Below are positions 14,806 to 22,624 of a DNA stretch of 64,000 nt, piece by piece. The number at the start of each line of letters is the position of its first letter. The first letter of the stretch is position 1. This DNA is from Oscillospiraceae bacterium (GTDB lineage: Bacteria; Bacillota; Clostridia; Oscillospirales; Oscillospiraceae). The stretch is from positions 1 to 64,000 of the forward strand of contig JAISKH010000027.1 in NCBI GenBank assembly GCA_031261325.1. The letters run 5' to 3'. The translations under genes and the position numbers were made by a program. The notes under the pieces are model-generated. The model saw nothing but the letters and a program-made list of their open reading frames with translations. It was not told the origin of the DNA and made no database searches.

Positions 14806-17802
14806 ATGAGGAAGAGAAACGTTGGAAAAACGCTTAATGTCGTGGTGTCGCTGCTGCTGGTGGTGACGCTGCTCGGGGGCGTTGCTTACCTCACGCCCAA
14901 AACAATCGCCGGGGCGGAGGGGAGCGCGCTCGTCAACGAGACTATTGCGCCGAAATTCGGTGAAAACGTAAACGGCGACGCGGCGACCGAAACCCCGAAC
15001 GGCACTCCGACGGCTGACGGCGTGATTATACATTATAATGTGTCGCAGCTCGTCGATTTGTACGAGGACGCGCTCGCCGCCGGGAATTGGTTCGCGGCGG
15101 AGGACGCGCTCGCTAAGGTGCCGGCGGAAAACGAGGAGCTGATTGCGTCTTTCGACAGGTACGCGCCCGGCGAATGGCTGCTGCTCGACACCGTTTACTC
15201 GTCGCTGCTCATCGAGGACGGCGCAACGTTCGAGCAACTTGATACCGCGCTGAACAATTCGTCCGTCGCTTACATAGTCGCAACGCGCGACCTTGAGGAG
15301 CTGTCCGCGATATTTATAGAGAAAAACGGCGAGCAGTTCAACCTGAAAATCAATTCGGATTATGGCGAAATCGAGCCGGAGAGCGAGAGCGACGAGATTA
15401 CAATCCTGCCCGAAGCACCCGACGAGACCGCCGCGCCGCAACCCGAAGCGCCTACCGCCGAGCCGACAGCGCAGCCTGAGCCAACCGAGGAGCCCCAAGG
15501 CAACGAGAACGCCGAGTTCGCGGGCGTTGCCGCGCCTGAATTTAACGCGCCCGAGGACGCGCCCGAAGTCGTCCCGACCGAGCCGACAGAGCCGCAGACG
15601 GAGACGGACGCGGAGCCGACCGAGCCTGCTGCCGAGCCTGACGCGCCCGTGACCGAGGACGAACCCGCCGAGGACGCGCCGCCCGCCGAAGAGACGGAGC
15701 CGACCGACGAGCCGCCCGCCGAGGAACCCGCGCCGCAGACGGAGCTGCCGCCCGCCGAGGACATAACGCCTGACGTCGAGTTCTACAACCCCCCCGACGA
15801 CGTAATATTCACGCCCGACGACGAAACGGGCGAAGCCGACGACACGCTAATCATAACGGAACCCCAAGTCTACTTCATTCCCGACGGAGCGTCCGAATTT
15901 GCGATTAAAGTTTCTGCACCTGTCCCTACAGCTCTCCCCGATAGCTATAATGTAACTGTTGTAAGGACTGCACATTATCACATAGGTTACAATAACGCTA
16001 CTATTGACCCTGAACCAACATCATATTCGGAGAGAGGACACGTCTGGGCAAGCAAAAATGTTATACCTCCTGTAGGCGATAGTAACCTTTTCACAGTTAC
16101 ATTAACGGTAGGCGGTAATGTATACGGTAGCAATGAAAATCCTCTTGCGGCTGGAACAGACTTCGCAATAACAGATGTATTGAACGGCTATACAATTGAA
16201 GCTGTAACTGGATATACAGAAAACAATACAGAAAAAACACCTCCGTCTTTTAGCGGAACATGGACAATCGAACACGATGATTTCGATGATACTGACCTCA
16301 TTCGGACACTTACCTACACAATCAAACCACCCACAACAGGCGATTTCACAACCGCCGACGTACCCTCCGGCAATGCGTCTGTACAGTTTACTCCGGCAGA
16401 GGGGAACCCATATTATTATGGCGGTGAAACGGTGGTTGATAAGCATATCATATTTGGTGCAAATATCAATGATTCTGGTACTTTTGTATGGGCTAGCGTT
16501 AGCGGTGTAAACACATTCCAAATCAGCAATGTTGACATTAGAGACACAAGACCACAACCTCCTAATGGCGAAGGAACTGGTTGGGTATTGTCCTTGGTTG
16601 GTGAAAGCTATACAACGTCAAATGATGGCGTGACGTACAAGGGACATACAGAAAAAGACGATTATAACAACGATAGATGGGAATTATGGACGCGTGCTGA
16701 CGCTTCATTTACTTACCTAGAGGTGCAATATAGGAAGAAGCTTGCTCCAAATAGTCCGATTACTGCTTTAATAGAGTTCACGCTTTATACTAAGTCGGAT
16801 GGTGGACTGCTGAACTACTCGCCTATAGTATACAAGGAAGTAATCGACGGTTCGAAACCTACAACCGATGACAATCACCCAATAAACGAAGATTTAGACA
16901 ACGACGGAACCGATGAATCCGTCACCTACACCCTCAACCAATACGCAACAACCACCCCGCAAGCCCTCCTCCTGCAAGTGGTGACGGATAACGGGAACCC
17001 CATTCCCGAACCAACCGCCGGAACCTCGGTGTTCAAGTTATACGACAATACTTACGACGCAAACAATCCCGCAACGGGCTTAATAGACACCTACATCGCA
17101 AACGCATTCGGCGTAATTGAGTTAACGGCACCCAATGGCGGCGCACCCGCGCGGTTGCTGCTCACACCGGGAACTTACACCTTAGTGCAGACTACAGCAA
17201 AAGACGGGTACGAGAAGTTAGCCACCCCGTTCGAGTTCACGATTACTGACCAGTTGGAGCAAGTGGCGACGTTGGTTGGAACGCCTTTGGTAAATGTTGA
17301 ACTAACGGCAAAAGTGGAGACTGACGACTTGGGCAACGTGATAAAGGACATTGCCGCCAACAAGCTGATAACAGTCACGAACGCGGCTTGCAACGGGCAG
17401 ATTGTGATTCAAAAGACGCTGCAAATTCCGACCGGTACTGCTCTTAACGAATCGGTTCACGGTCAAGCGACGTTCCTGTTTGAGGTAAAAGAGTATAGAA
17501 ATGGTGATTTTGAACAGAGTTGGGTTCGCAAGATAACGATTGGCGAGAATGATAACAATACCGGCACTGCGACTGCGATAACAGATTTGCGAACTTCCAG
17601 TACGTACACGGTTACCGAACTGAAAAGTGCGCGATATTCAGCGGCAGCAGCACAAAATGTGGGTTCTGCACAGTTCATAACGGTAGATGGGTACTCCGGA
17701 AAAACCGCAATTGTTCAATTCACAAACGCTAAGTCCGAAGATTCCATTTACTACCTATCCTCAACCGACGTCAAAGAAAACCAATTCGCGGTCACACCGT
17801 AA
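14806..17802 (+). CDS. Large secreted surface protein with PET-rich stalk and prealbumin-like domain
   Basis: A 998-residue exported protein. Residues 1-37 are a signal peptide or anchor (RKRNVGKTLNVVVSLLLVVT). Residues ~55-185 form a helical domain and ~186-348 are a Pro/Glu/Thr-rich stalk. Residues ~365-705 are Asn/Thr/Tyr-rich with AT-rich codons unlike the rest. Residues ~725-832 resemble a SpaA/CnaB prealbumin-like domain (SVFKLYDN, GTYTLVQTTAKDGYEK), and ~864-975 resemble another Ig-like repeat. There is no LPxTG motif or C-terminal membrane anchor. Its stop overlaps the start of the signal peptidase gene, so it heads the operon and is probably an adhesin or matrix component. Confidence 0.75.
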   Translation: MRKRNVGKTLNVVVSLLLVVTLLGGVAYLTPKTIAGAEGSALVNETIAPKFGENVNGDAATETPNGTPTADGVIIHYNVSQLVDLYEDALAAGNWFAAEDALAKVPAENEELIASFDRYAPGEWLLLDTVYSSLLIEDGATFEQLDTALNNSSVAYIVATRDLEELSAIFIEKNGEQFNLKINSDYGEIEPESESDEITILPEAPDETAAPQPEAPTAEPTAQPEPTEEPQGNENAEFAGVAAPEFNAPEDAPEVVPTEPTEPQTETDAEPTEPAAEPDAPVTEDEPAEDAPPAEETEPTDEPPAEEPAPQTELPPAEDITPDVEFYNPPDDVIFTPDDETGEADDTLIITEPQVYFIPDGASEFAIKVSAPVPTALPDSYNVTVVRTAHYHIGYNNATIDPEPTSYSERGHVWASKNVIPPVGDSNLFTVTLTVGGNVYGSNENPLAAGTDFAITDVLNGYTIEAVTGYTENNTEKTPPSFSGTWTIEHDDFDDTDLIRTLTYTIKPPTTGDFTTADVPSGNASVQFTPAEGNPYYYGGETVVDKHIIFGANINDSGTFVWASVSGVNTFQISNVDIRDTRPQPPNGEGTGWVLSLVGESYTTSNDGVTYKGHTEKDDYNNDRWELWTRADASFTYLEVQYRKKLAPNSPITALIEFTLYTKSDGGLLNYSPIVYKEVIDGSKPTTDDNHPINEDLDNDGTDESVTYTLNQYATTTPQALLLQVVTDNGNPIPEPTAGTSVFKLYDNTYDANNPATGLIDTYIANAFGVIELTAPNGGAPARLLLTPGTYTLVQTTAKDGYEKLATPFEFTITDQLEQVATLVGTPLVNVELTAKVETDDLGNVIKDIAANKLITVTNAACNGQIVIQKTLQIPTGTALNESVHGQATFLFEVKEYRNGDFEQSWVRKITIGENDNNTGTATAITDLRTSSTYTVTELKSARYSAAAAQNVGSAQFITVDGYSGKTAIVQFTNAKSEDSIYYLSSTDVKENQFAVTP

Positions 17803-18335
17803 TGAAAAAGGCAATATCGACGCTCTGTAACGTCCTCGGCACGCTGATACTACTCGCGATAATCCTCGCCGCCGGTTCAATCCTACTCCTGCAAGTGCTC
17901 GGCAACACGCCGATGGCAATCCTAAGCGGCAGCATGGAACCGCAATACAAAGTCGGCGGCTTGGTGTTCATCAACGAAAAGGTCACGCCGCAAGAGATAC
18001 GCGAAGGCGACGTAATCAGCTACCACCTAAGCGAAGAAACCGTTGTAACCCACCGCGTAATCGCAATCGAGGGCGAGACTTTCCACACAAAGGGCGACAA
18101 CAACGACAGCGAAGACCTTGCGCCCGTGCCGTTTGCCGACATGATAGGTCGCGCGTGGCTGCATATACCCGGCGCGGGAACTGCGCTGATGAACCTGAAA
18201 ACCGCAAAAGGTTTCGGCGTGGGAATCATCATAATCGCGGTGCTGATAGTTCTGTTTGTGGTTCCGGCGGTGCTCGCCCCGCCCAAGCAGAAACCGGATT
18301 CTGCGGAGAAAGGAGTAATCGGCAATGAAAAATAA
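17802..18335 (+). CDS. sipW: SipW-type signal peptidase I
   Basis: A 177-residue membrane protease of the ER/archaeal-type (SipW) branch, which processes the special signal peptides of TasA-like proteins. It has an N-terminal membrane segment (LGTLILLAIILAAGSILLL), the Ser box AILSGSMEP, the His box VVTHRVIAI, the Asp box TKGDNND, and a C-terminal membrane segment near residues 135-155. It starts at the base where the 998-residue protein ends and overlaps the next gene by 11 bp. Translation coupling with substrates on either side fits a dedicated protease for the three CalY/TasA-like proteins downstream. Confidence 0.92.
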   Translation: MKKAISTLCNVLGTLILLAIILAAGSILLLQVLGNTPMAILSGSMEPQYKVGGLVFINEKVTPQEIREGDVISYHLSEETVVTHRVIAIEGETFHTKGDNNDSEDLAPVPFADMIGRAWLHIPGAGTALMNLKTAKGFGVGIIIIAVLIVLFVVPAVLAPPKQKPDSAEKGVIGNEK

Positions 18336-18909
18336 TAGGCGCAAAACACTAAGTCGGCTGCTTTTACCCCTGGCGGCAATCGTAATCATCTCTGCGCTTG
18401 TGGTGACAATGACGCTCGCCCTCTTCGTAGACACAAGCGACAAGGCAACAAACAGCATAACTCTCGGTCAAATAGGAGTTAACTGTTCTCTGGTTATCGA
18501 TAATGCTACTGCTGTCTCGGATGTTACAGTTGATGCCGAAGCCAAAGTAACAAACTCTAGCGAATTACCAACTTTTATACGCGCACGTGTGATACATAGA
18601 AGCGACGTAGAGGTAATTAAATCTAATATCGACAATAGTGATAACGCCAGCGGTGAAACTTGGAAGAGCGTAGATGACGCTGATGGCTACAAATGGTACT
18701 ATTATAATCAAATCTTACAACCGGGTACTACGACTTCAAGCATTATTGCAACGGTTACGTATAGTGATACACTTACGCAAGCGCAAATTGACGCTGTTCA
18801 AAGTGACCCTGATTTAATCATCGTCTACGCCGAAGCCGTCCAAGCGTGGGTCGGCGCACCCGGGAGCTACGCACAAACCGCCGAACAAGCCTTTGCGGCA
18901 CTCGGTTAA
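18325..18909 (+). CDS. TasA/CalY-like protein 1 with SipW-type signal peptide
   Basis: A 194-residue secreted protein. The N-terminus (RKTLSRLLLPLAAIVIISAL then VTMTLALFVDTSDKATNSITLG) is the SipW-dependent signal peptide, with the cleavage region near residues 30-40. The mature part (SLVIDNATAVSDVTVDAEAKV, PTFIRARVIHRSD) is beta-rich and resembles camelysin/TasA fibre subunits. In TasA-type systems the processed proteins assemble into extracellular fibres. The mature part, about 18480-18800, is much more AT-rich than the signal peptide. It overlaps sipW by 11 bp and is followed 18 bp later by the second paralogue. Confidence 0.8.
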   Translation: MKNNRRKTLSRLLLPLAAIVIISALVVTMTLALFVDTSDKATNSITLGQIGVNCSLVIDNATAVSDVTVDAEAKVTNSSELPTFIRARVIHRSDVEVIKSNIDNSDNASGETWKSVDDADGYKWYYYNQILQPGTTTSSIIATVTYSDTLTQAQIDAVQSDPDLIIVYAEAVQAWVGAPGSYAQTAEQAFAALG

Positions 18910-18927
18910 CAGAAAGGAGCAACAGCC

Positions 18928-19680
18928 ATGAAAAAGAAAATACTACTCCTGCTCCTCGCTGCCGCACTCACAATCTCCCTCGCAATCGGCGGCACACTCA
19001 TGCTCTTCACCGCCCACACCGCAACCGCCACCAACGTTGTAACCCTAAGCCCGGGAATCGAAGCCCAACTCTGGGTCTACGGCGGCAAACTAGACCCGAT
19101 TTCCCCGACCAGTCATTCTCTGCCGCCTTACTATGTCGAGTATCCCGGACTTGAAGTCGGCAGCAACGACACCACGCTCCCGCCGGGCGTACATAACAAT
19201 ACAACCGGCAAGTTCAAAGGTCTAACCTACGTCGTAGCCCCGAACGAACTAATCGACAACGCGCCTTACGTCGTGCGCAACGACGCAAACGGCGCAGACG
19301 CGTACCTAAAGCTTGAGGTTACCTTAAACTTTACAAATGTCTCTCTATCCGACATTCCCGCAGGTGACCTCGCGTTGACAACTCTATTCAACAACACTCT
19401 GAACACCACAAACTGGACGGTAGAGCAGAACGGCAACAAATTCACATTCTACTACACAAGCGGCGGAGCACTCGCCGTATTCGGCAACAACGATTCCACA
19501 AAAGACTATCCGCCCTACACCCAAATCCACATACCAAACTTCAACGCAGAGTTCCTCAACGCCAACAGCACCGTAACCGTCGAAGCCAACGTAACCGCCT
19601 ATCTCGTCCAATCCACATGGAACGACGGCACCCTCTACGGCGACGACGGCACCGAACTCGCGCACTATTTCCCCGCATAA
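18928..19680 (+). CDS. TasA/CalY-like protein 2 with SipW-type signal peptide
   Basis: A 250-residue secreted protein. Its first 40 residues (MKKKILLLLLAAALTISLAI then GGTLMLFTAHTATATNVVTL) are nearly the same as those of paralogue 3 and carry the SipW signature. The mature domain is beta-rich with many Asn/Thr, including a segment LELEVTLNFTN-like (LKLEVTLNFTNVSLSD) typical of TasA-type immunoglobulin folds. AGAAAGGAGC precedes the ATG. No anchor is present, so it is released or assembled into fibres. It differs from paralogue 1 in the mature part. Confidence 0.8.
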   Translation: MKKKILLLLLAAALTISLAIGGTLMLFTAHTATATNVVTLSPGIEAQLWVYGGKLDPISPTSHSLPPYYVEYPGLEVGSNDTTLPPGVHNNTTGKFKGLTYVVAPNELIDNAPYVVRNDANGADAYLKLEVTLNFTNVSLSDIPAGDLALTTLFNNTLNTTNWTVEQNGNKFTFYYTSGGALAVFGNNDSTKDYPPYTQIHIPNFNAEFLNANSTVTVEANVTAYLVQSTWNDGTLYGDDGTELAHYFPA

Positions 19681-19741
19681 TAACCCCCTGTATACTATAC
19701 TAATAGTATAAAATATTATAAAAGAAAGAGGAGACACACAC

Positions 19742-20542
19742 ATGAAGAAGAAACTAGTACTCGGTATCATCGCGGCAGTCCTCGCGCTCTCACTCGCAAT
19801 CGGCGGAACGCTCATGGTTTTCACTGCACAGACGCATGTCGCACAAAACGTTGTAACCCTCGGAAATGCTTGGATTGAACTCCGCGAAGTATACTACACA
19901 CTCGATGGCGACTTGACAGATGACCTTATTGAGGAAGATGGTTGGGGCTTAATTTTTGAAGATGTTCAGCCCGGCGACTCTCTCATTAAGGAGCCGTATA
20001 TCAAGAACGTCGGTTCAATCCCTGTCTATGTTGCCGCAAAACTCGTCGTTAGCAATAATAATGTCGACGGACCGACAGTCGAAGAATGGGTTGGAAGTGA
20101 CGCGAATTCACAAGAGAAAATAGATGCAATTGCAGGAATTGTTAACGTTCCCTATGGTCCTACCCCGGCAGTAGGTCAAGATTACTGGTTTATTAGTAGT
20201 AAATCTGAAACTGGCTTTGATTCTGACGGGAACTTTGTCACAGTTCTTTACTTCGCTTCCTATGGCGAGAATCCAAACAAAAACGGCGAAAATGACTGGT
20301 ATCTCAAACCCGTAGCTGCGGACGGTGGCGAAACAAGTTATCTCTTTGATACAATTTCGATTCCGCTTGGGCTTGACAATTCATGGTTTGATGTATCAAT
20401 CGCCGTTGACATTACCGGCTATGCTATCCAGTCGGCTAACGTTACGAATGGTGACGCCGGAAGCAACTACTGGAACTGGAGTAACACTTCCACCGACGAC
20501 CAGTTCGCCAAACTGTTTCGTGACGATAATGGATTAACCTGA
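19742..20542 (+). CDS. TasA/CalY-like protein 3 with SipW-type signal peptide
   Basis: A 266-residue secreted protein whose N-terminus (KKKLVLGIIAAVLALSLAIG, GTLMVFTAQTHVAQNVVTLG) is again of SipW type. The mature part contains GLIFEDVQPGDSLIKEPYIK and VGSIPVYVAAKLVV, which is the pattern of CalY/TasA proteins (exposed N-terminal strand, then a sandwich). It has its own AAAGAGGAG ribosome binding site. The 60-bp gap before it is AT-rich and contains TATACTATACTAATAGTATA, which may hold a separate promoter. The mature part has AT-rich codons compared with the signal region. Confidence 0.82.
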   Translation: MKKKLVLGIIAAVLALSLAIGGTLMVFTAQTHVAQNVVTLGNAWIELREVYYTLDGDLTDDLIEEDGWGLIFEDVQPGDSLIKEPYIKNVGSIPVYVAAKLVVSNNNVDGPTVEEWVGSDANSQEKIDAIAGIVNVPYGPTPAVGQDYWFISSKSETGFDSDGNFVTVLYFASYGENPNKNGENDWYLKPVAADGGETSYLFDTISIPLGLDNSWFDVSIAVDITGYAIQSANVTNGDAGSNYWNWSNTSTDDQFAKLFRDDNGLT

Positions 20543-20571
20543 TAATTATTTAACTAGCAAATAACAAACAG

Positions 20572-20635
20572 TATAATACATAGCAACGTAACAATAATTG
20601 TCAATTATCAATTGTCAATTGTCAATTGACAGGAC
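20572..20635 (+). repeat. Heptamer repeat block upstream of the anchored protein gene
   Basis: AATTGTCAATTATCAATTG followed by further CAATTGT units runs from about 20596 to 20630, between TATAAT (20572-20577, a possible -10 box) and the ribosome binding site of the gene starting at 20646. It would therefore lie in the 5' leader of that transcript. Confidence 0.7.
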
Positions 20636-20645
20636 GGGGGTTTTG

Positions 20646-21659
20646 ATGAAAAAATCAATAAAGAGGTTGGCTGCCGCCGTGCTGTCAATGGTTATGTTAC
20701 TGACGGTGAGCTCCGCCGCCGCGTTTGCGGCGGAGTCCACCCTGACCGGCAGCGGTTCGACCCAGACGTTCACGCCTTGGAGCGGTACAGAGGTGACAAC
20801 TTACACCTATGACAGCAACAAGCAGCTGACCGACCTGTTCGGCTCTGCGACCAAGGAGTTATCTCCCGGCGATTCGCGCGCCACGGACGTGCTTCTGCGT
20901 AACCAATCGGATTCCGTCGTCACGTTCTACCTCATAGCGAAGTCGCTGACGGTGGAGCAAGCAAGCGAGTTGACGAGACCGACGGGTGACTTTGACACAA
21001 AAACGGCGGCGAACTTGCTTGAAAAGATAACGCTGACGGTGCGGGACGGCAACGCCCCCGCGGATGCCCCCGCGCTGTTCAGCAACACGTTACAAAGTAC
21101 CTTGAGCGCGACGGCAAATGCCGACCCGTTGTACAACGGAATAGGCGCGATGGTGCTGATAGGCGCGGTCAACCCAAATAGTGACGCGCGCGTAAACCTT
21201 CAGGTAGCCTTAAGCAAGGAGCTGAACAATGCCGAGCAGGATACATTGGCGGCGTTCGAGCTGCGGTTCGTGGCGTACATAGAACCCGAGCCGTCGCCGA
21301 ATCCTCCTGACTACCCGGGCGACCCCGACGTTAGCCCGTCCCCGGCGCTGACGAGCTCGCCGACGAGTGAACCGACCGTGGAACCGACAGAAATCGCGGA
21401 GCCGAGCGCACCTCTGGGCGAGTTCTCGCCCCCTCCGCCAACTCCGACCCCGCAGCTGACGGAATTTCCCGAAGGTTCGCCCCCGCTTGGCGAAACGCCG
21501 CCGACGGACGACATACCGACGGTGGTCGTCCCCCCGCAAACGGGCGATTCAGGAATGTTTACATGGACGTTCCTCTGCGCCGCGTCTCTGACCGTGCTTG
21601 TAACCTGGCTCGCAATCGTCTTACTCGACGAACGGCGTAAAAAGCACGAAAAAGATTAA
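20646..21659 (+). CDS. Cell-wall-anchored surface protein with PPQTG sorting signal
   Basis: A 337-residue protein. Residues 1-30 are a Sec signal peptide (RLAAAVLSMVMLLTVSSAAA, AFAAES). Residues ~35-213 form a beta-rich domain resembling the TasA-associated group (DLFGSATKELSPGDSRATDV, LLRNQSDSVVTFYL). Residues ~214-298 are a Pro/Ser/Thr-rich wall-spanning linker. The C-terminus has PPQTGD (about 296-301), a hydrophobic segment and a basic tail, i.e. a sortase signal of the (S/P)PxTG kind recognised by clostridial class B sortases. No sortase is in the window. It probably tethers the fibres of this locus to the wall; that role is inferred from position. Confidence 0.82.
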   Translation: MKKSIKRLAAAVLSMVMLLTVSSAAAFAAESTLTGSGSTQTFTPWSGTEVTTYTYDSNKQLTDLFGSATKELSPGDSRATDVLLRNQSDSVVTFYLIAKSLTVEQASELTRPTGDFDTKTAANLLEKITLTVRDGNAPADAPALFSNTLQSTLSATANADPLYNGIGAMVLIGAVNPNSDARVNLQVALSKELNNAEQDTLAAFELRFVAYIEPEPSPNPPDYPGDPDVSPSPALTSSPTSEPTVEPTEIAEPSAPLGEFSPPPPTPTPQLTEFPEGSPPLGETPPTDDIPTVVVPPQTGDSGMFTWTFLCAASLTVLVTWLAIVLLDERRKKHEKD

Positions 21660-21689
21660 AAAAGTATATAAAAAGCTTCAAAAAGTGAG

Positions 21690-21720
21690 AAAAAGTCCGG
21701 GTAAAATCGGGCTTTTTCTT
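21690..21720 (+). terminator. Intrinsic terminator of the surface-protein locus
   Basis: AAAAAGTCCG (21690-21699), an 8-nt loop, then CGGGCTTTTT (about 21708-21717), about 30 bp after the stop codon. The 10-bp stem includes one T-G pair. Confidence 0.7.
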
Positions 21721-21747
21721 GCGTTTTTTTGCGTTTTGGTGTATACT
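21719..21747 (+). promoter_or_regulatory. Sigma-A-type promoter of the SDR-glycyl radical operon
   Basis: TTGCGT (21719-21724), 17 bp, TATACT (21742-21747). It begins at the end of the preceding terminator and lies 15 bp before the SDR start codon, so the leader is very short. Confidence 0.6.
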
Positions 21748-21761
21748 AAAGGGTAAAGGAA

Positions 21762-22592
21762 GTGACTGAATTGGAAAAAATGTTGAAAGGACAGGTCGCG
21801 ATAATAACAGGCGCGACAAGCGGAATGGGCGAAGCGGTAGCCCGACTTTTCGCCGCGGAGGGAGCCGCGGTAATCCTCGGCGGCAGAAGCGAAAATAAAG
21901 GCGAAACCCTTGCGGCGCAACTAAATTCCCAAGGCAAAACCGCCCGCTACTACGCCCCCCTAGACGTAACAAACCCCGAAAGCATAGCCGCGCTCGTAGC
22001 CGCAACCATAGCGGAATTTGGCAAAATCGACATTCTAGCCTGTTTCGCCGGAAAAACCTTCGACGGCGACGACATAGACCCCCAAACCGCTTACGCCGCA
22101 ACGTTTGACAGCAACATGACAGGAACATACAACACAGTATTTTCCGTCATTCCCCACATGAAGGCAAAAAAGAGCGGAAAAGTGATAATCTGCTCCTCAA
22201 ATGGCGCATTTAACCCCACAACTCCGGCATACACTTACCACATGGCGAAAGCCGCCTGCGAATCCCTGACCGTAAATCTCGCAATGGAGCTTGCCCCGCT
22301 GGGAATTCGTGTCAATTGCATCAAGCCAGGACCAATCCGCACGTCCTTTTGGGACGAACTCGCCTCCGGCGACGACCTCGAGAATCTTTTGGACGGCATC
22401 GCGCATCATGAAGTTCCGATGGGCAGAATTGGCACGGCGGACGACATAGCGGGTCCAACCCTTTGGCTTGCAAGCGATTTGAGCGCATACGTCACCGGGC
22501 TTTGCCTGTACGTCGGCGGCGGAATCGGTTACATTTACAGCCACCCGCAGTCTTTCCTCCTCGGCAAAACACCCACGGGAAACAACACGTAA
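21762..22592 (+). CDS. SDR family oxidoreductase
   Basis: A 276-residue classical short-chain dehydrogenase. It has the Rossmann motif TGATSGMGEA (about residues 16-25), a catalytic Ser in ICSSNGAF, YTYHMAKAA (YxxxK), and the PG of NCIKPGPIRTSFW. The Arg in GGRSENKG at the end of beta-2 suggests NADP(H). GTG at 21762 is the longest start; a TTG at 21771 has better spacing to AAAGGA. It lies 32 bp upstream of a glycyl radical enzyme gene in the same direction and probably acts on the substrate or product of that enzyme; the compound is unknown. Confidence 0.87.
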   Translation: MTELEKMLKGQVAIITGATSGMGEAVARLFAAEGAAVILGGRSENKGETLAAQLNSQGKTARYYAPLDVTNPESIAALVAATIAEFGKIDILACFAGKTFDGDDIDPQTAYAATFDSNMTGTYNTVFSVIPHMKAKKSGKVIICSSNGAFNPTTPAYTYHMAKAACESLTVNLAMELAPLGIRVNCIKPGPIRTSFWDELASGDDLENLLDGIAHHEVPMGRIGTADDIAGPTLWLASDLSAYVTGLCLYVGGGIGYIYSHPQSFLLGKTPTGNNT

Positions 22593-22624
22593 CTATCGTG
22601 TAATAAATATTAAGGAGACAAAAA

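Noticed and set aside
14806-17802. LPxTG or other C-terminal anchor on the 998-residue protein
   Set aside because: The C-terminus is hydrophilic, with no sorting motif and no hydrophobic segment.
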